A stretch of 64,000 nucleotides of DNA from Polytrichum commune (taxonomy: Eukaryota; Streptophyta; Polytrichopsida; Polytrichales; Polytrichaceae): positions 23,950,527-24,014,526 of the forward strand of contig OX485808.1 of the NCBI GenBank assembly GCA_950295325.1, read 5' to 3'. The notes under the pieces were generated by a model, which saw only the letters and a program-made list of their open reading frames with translations, was not told the origin of the DNA and searched no databases. The translations under genes were made by a program, and so were the position numbers. Below are positions 59,270 to 64,000 of this stretch, piece after piece (the stretch's first letter is position 1; every line of letters begins with the position of its first letter).

Positions 59270-62200
59270 TACGATTTCAATACCATGCATAGCTTCTTGA
59301 TAGCATTATTACTATTGCTTATTCATATCATGCATTCACCGATACACCATACCAACATTGGTCAGTAGGTTCAGGGCCCACACGTCCAAACCAAGAAATA
59401 CTTCAAATTCGAGCAACCTTATCGCTCAAGTGACATGTTTCCCAACACCTACCATCGGGGGTGCGGTAAAAATCTGCCTGTGCAAGTTTATTGTTGATTC
59501 ACACGACATCAATCAATGTGCGGTCTTTATCCCCAGTTTAAGTGTTACTTTGACATGAGATAGGAATCTCCGCGCTCTACACAATCATCATTTATTGTCA
59601 CCCTTCCCAACGATAGACACTGTGAGCACGTACCCTTGATCAAGAGCAACATTTTGGGCCCAGATTTTGTCACCAGAACCCATTTTCAAGGTGTTAAACA
59701 AGCCCGTGACGTTAATGTGACAACACTTTCCTACCAAATTTGTCGGTCCTAACCCAAGGGAATATTCCCTCATAGTCGAGGAACAACCCTCGAGCTTCAA
59801 GCCTCAAAACACACCCTACATTTGTCAAGTAAGTACGTGTCGGACTTTACAAGGGATTCGGCCCGCCCCCCCCCCCCCAAGTCCATACCCGGGTCGCCAC
59901 CACCCGGACATCGACCTAGGTATCGGCCCAAACGTACAAATATTCCCGGACTTCTCATGGCCACCAAGTATGAATGCCTGGTCGAAATCGCACATCGTCG
60001 TGGTGCCTACTATTCAGATATGTATGTTCGTTTGATGCCCGCATCATTGAAAGTGTTTGTGGGTGCTTTTCGTTCGCCTAAATTATATAGATAGAGAGGA
60101 ATGCCCCATTGGACGTTGGCCCCCCAATGTTGGATTTGTATATTGCAATAGATTGATTGAGTACATGTGAGTGAATGGCATCCACATACCCTTTCAATGA
60201 GGGTATCTAACTTATCCCAAATCCCACGCTCCCAAGAGTGTCTCTTATCGTGTTGTGTTTCTAGTATTGCTTCATGTGCAAGTCTATCTCTTGTGAGTGT
60301 AGTTGTCATCCCAACACCAGAATATGAAACAAAAACAATGCAAGAATACTATATCCAAACATTGAACGTCTTGGGTAACACTAGGTAGGCATACATTGTT
60401 GGTTTAGTCCTGGAAAAATCAAAATTATAGAATAAGTGACTCGTGCTGGTTACATGCTCGTGATTTGGGGGGGTGGAGAAGAGAAAAAGAGGGTAATGGT
60501 TGGGAATGGTTGATTAAGGATCGGCTATGCTTAGAACAACAATGAAGTAGCAAGGCAAACCTACCATGCCACCCTCAGCATGTTCTAAATTCACTGTAAC
60601 AACTTCAACCAAATGGTTTGTTAACCCTTAACTTCTTTGAGTGTATTGTGGTTTCATTAGGTCATCTAAAAAATGACCTCTTAAGAGCTCGATATTTATT
60701 GTGCTATGAAGAAAGTTTTTTTTTTTCCCCCAGATAATGATTTTAAGATCGCGTTTAGAATCATCAACTTTGAGAAATTGTGATGAGTATATGCAAAGAA
60801 ATCATAGTCCAAATTTTCAAAATTATATTAAAAATAAATGTACACTTTGAGGTAAGAAAAAAGTCCATACAAAATTGACAATTTTCAATCAAAATATAAC
60901 AGACATGCTATTTATAGTAGTGTATCATCATGTTGGAACACGATCATCGCCATTGACAAGATAGTTTCATGGGGAACATAATGATACCCATTGTGACCCT
61001 CCTAACACCTTCCTTTTGCATGAATTTGTCTTCAAGAGTCTTTCATAAACCCCAAAATGGGCCTCTCATGAAGTTAAGGGGTTAAGGAGCAAAAAGGGCC
61101 TTCCATTGCCCTTTGAGTACTACATAATGAAAACATATTTATAACATGAATAAAATCATTTGAAATCGGTTGAATCAATCTTTAGTACTCCAATCTATGG
61201 TTGGCATCAAAACATACAACAATCATATTCATGTTCTCTCCTCGATCGAGTTTCTTAAGCGCTTGGGTATTGCATACCCACCACTAGACTTTCGTCTTGT
61301 TAAAGACATAATCAAAGTGGAGGATCCATCGAATTCTAAGGATCAAAGGTTTGAGGATTTTTGAGAACCAAGAAAATAGAGAAATAGTGAGATATGTTAC
61401 ATGCCAAGTTAAGTATGGGTTTGGATTAGAGTTGACAAGTAATTTTCTTTAGATTTCTAATCACTCCTTCGGTTGACATGAGTTAAATTTTGAGACTTAA
61501 GCTTTGGATTTGGATTTGAATTTTATTTTTTGGCACAAATTGAAAAAATCAATTGCAAAGGTAAACCAAAATACAACCAACTGGGCAAGTCAACGCAACC
61601 TTTTGGATTTGAATTTAGGTTGGTCACATTCATTGATTTTCAATTAGGATCTTTAAACCACACTTTAGGTGACACAAGTTGAATGGTCTCAAATTCGACA
61701 TAAATATGAATGAATTCAAATCACACTTGGTGTGGGTCTAACTAAGCCTCGAATTGCAAGGTTGAACATGTATTCAAATCCTCGATCCAATTGCCCATTT
61801 CAAATAGGTTAACGTGCCAATTGAAACATGATCATAAAGTTTATTCACTTCATTCTAGGTGATTCATAACATGTTGCATGGTTTCAATATTTTGAGTGCC
61901 AAAAGACAACTTCCAAGTAGGATTCAACAATATTGTTGCCATCAATGTGGATACAAATACTCTCAAAATCGCTCATTTATCGTGTCAAACTCACTCCGCG
62001 GTAAATGGCACATAGTTAAAAATGAAATGGCAACCATCATAGCCTCTATCACTTTCTCTTCTTCTTTCTTGGATGAAAACCGCCACAAGCTCACCACCAA
62101 ACAAAAAAATGAAAGATGACCGTAAGAAAAGGCTTAGACAATGCATGCTCACAACGGGGACACGAAATTTCAATGACAAACTAGATCGTTTTTTTTGCAT

Positions 62201-64000
62201 TATACCGTGTTGCATCAAACAAGGGTACCCTTTGGTCCATTATTTCTACATCTTGTGGGGAAAACCATGAATTGAATAGTGAAAACAAATGGCACACAAG
62301 AGAAACATGGAAAGAGTACAATTACATGTAGGTACTACTCAACATCTACACTCTACGTATGACCTTACACTTCATCATCAACCCTTGTAAGTAATATCTT
62401 GCAATCAATGAATGACAACTAAAGAAGGTGATATGGGAGACTTGGTCCCACAAACCAAACCATGGAGGTCACTTTAAACTACATGACACGTTACTTCTCA
62501 TACCATAATTAAATCCCACCCTCCTTCTTTTCAATCCAGCTTAGCTCATGTTCAGTTCACTTACCTTTAGCTCAAGGTCGCATAAATATATTCCCAAAAT
62601 AGACAACTCAGCTTGAAATTCAACAACTTGTTCAAGAGAATCTACACTTCTCACGATAACTTTGTCCCGTATGAATGGATGACATCTTTATGTAGTTAGG
62701 ATTGTTTACATAATTTGTCGACCATCCTTGTATCTAGAATCAGAAGACGATAATGTAAAAACGTACGTTAGTATTGTCAAACATTGATGACCGTCCAAAC
62801 AAAAACGTTTGCCACAACCTTTAGGGGGTTCAAACGGCCATTCATGGTGCACCAAAACCAAGTCCACAGGCAACCAAATACATAGAGTTCAATGTGCCAC
62901 ATGTAATAAAAGGTTTCATTTATGAGATGAGTGAACGCCAATCATACCCCACTAGCGATGTGTTAAAGGGTATCATAATTGTTCGCAAGAAGGACAATGT
63001 TATCACCCTATGGCCATCATATAGTGTAAGTACTAAAGAGTGAGGAGTGTCTAGTATTGACATTGACTCATAACAAGTGTCCAGCTCACCTTTTTGTATT
63101 TTTATATTTTTTTTGGAGAGTAAAATAGTGCTCATTGAGTACGTACTATGGTAGTCGGGTGCAATGCAATGATTGGGTGCAAATTTTGATTCATTTTGTG
63201 GGTTCGATTGAAACCCCTTGATGAATAGGGGTGCACCGGAACAACATTCATTGGACTTTGCATCAAATGGAACGTGTCATTTGAGTTATCTTTTGCATGA
63301 AAATTGCATGTGTGGTATGTTTTCCGTGCATGCTTTGGAGTCGGTGTGGAGGTTTGAACAAACGACTTTACATATTAATTCATTGAGGGTCACATCGTCC
63401 GCGTAGTGTCACCTTGAGAATGAATCCGTTTGTATTTAGAGTTTCTATGAATATCTCATTCATTATCAAAGCGAGGATTCCTCGTGCTCATTAAGTGGTC
63501 ATATAGGTCCCCCCAGCTATTGAGCCTAGAATGGTAAATATATTTAGAGTACATGCTCCAATCTCTTTTGAACACATATATTTTGGGTGTTTATTCTTAG
63601 ATCCACACCTAACCACACACCACTCAAATATATAGGTGTCCATAGTGTTGTTGTGTTCGAATCAAGCACGTCTACCATACATGCGGTTGAACGACCTAGT
63701 GCACACTAATTGAAGCAAGTGGATGCAACCAAGATACAACTGAAAGTTCAAGCTCCAAGCTTCTCGAAAAACATCAAGCATGCCTAATTCGACACTCATT
63801 TTTGAGTTGTACAGTATGTGATTAGGTGTGGCTCCAAGAATGCCATACCAAATAGAGACGTGTTTGAAAGAGACTGAACCACATAGTCAAAATATGATAA
63901 CCACTCTAGGTTTAGCAGTCACCATCATTTCGGGGGGGGGGGGGGGGCTGATATATGACGATATAATGAGCACAAGAATCTTCAATTTGGTAATGATCAA
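59270..64000. other. Intergenic DNA, no gene recognised
   Basis: A few short frames read like protein but match nothing I know: minus strand 59800-59588 (YSLGLGPTNLVGKCCHINV near its start) and plus strand 59930-60094. C13 and G16 runs lie at 59866-59878 and 63932-63947. Single arms of the GAGTGGTGTGTGG-type inverted repeat occur near 63.6 and 63.8 kb. No RNA gene or transposon ends were found. Confidence 0.4.

Noticed and set aside
1-64000. CRISPR arrays, bacterial operons, rRNA operon, integrated virus
   Set aside because: No regularly spaced repeats with unique spacers, no ribosome-binding-site-led gene clusters, no rRNA beyond the 5S relic, and no capsid or polymerase frames. Gene structure is eukaryotic throughout.

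Overview
This is a nuclear plant genomic window of low gene density. Two intron-rich protein genes and one tRNA sit in a large amount of transposon-derived DNA. The plant assignment rests on a STRUBBELIG-family receptor kinase gene, a MEX1-type plastid maltose exporter gene, a plant-type tRNA-Glu(CTC), and plant-style DNA transposons (pogo/Emigrant-like, PIF/Harbinger-like, CACTA, MULE-like). A non-seed plant such as a bryophyte is plausible but not proven. Both genes were assembled exon by exon, and both keep an open frame across all GT-AG introns: 17 exons giving 746 aa, and 7 exons giving 379 aa.

Layout. 0-3 kb: repeats, including a TIR element at 1976-2398. 3.0-6.8 kb: a transcript-like locus with a TATA box, telobox and AATAAA but no recognisable protein, only a 45-aa ORF. 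7-28 kb: dense transposon relics. These include a 5S rRNA-derived insertion (9.3 kb), a CACTA element (10.1-11.2 kb), two abutting Harbinger-like elements that share one TAA (11.9-13.6 kb), a full-length tRNA-type SINE with 13-bp target duplications (13.75 kb), a third Harbinger-like element (14.4 kb), a MULE-like MITE nested in a Harbinger-like element (17.5-18.4 kb) and a truncated SINE (19.7 kb). 28.3-28.95 kb: a pogo-type element with a transposase C-terminus remnant, ending about 65 bp before a TATA box. 29-39.8 kb: the STRUBBELIG-family gene on the plus strand with a long leader. 41.76 kb: tRNA-Glu. 42-53 kb: more MITEs and foldbacks, including an internally deleted sister of the pogo element (48.2 kb). 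54.0-56.8 kb: the MEX1 gene on the minus strand with a GC-rich promoter region. 57.4-58.07 kb: an 11-copy minisatellite that resembles a transposon terminus. 58.1-59.3 kb: a nested insertion and a long foldback. 59.3-64 kb: nothing recognised.

The two genes are not an operon and need not work together. One encodes a surface receptor with an atypical kinase domain (HRN in place of HRD). The other encodes an envelope transporter that exports maltose from starch breakdown. The oddest gene-level observations are that the MEX1 model has no visible transit peptide, and that the STRUBBELIG gene appears to lack one LRR-encoding exon, with a Copia-gag-like open frame in the intron where it would be expected.
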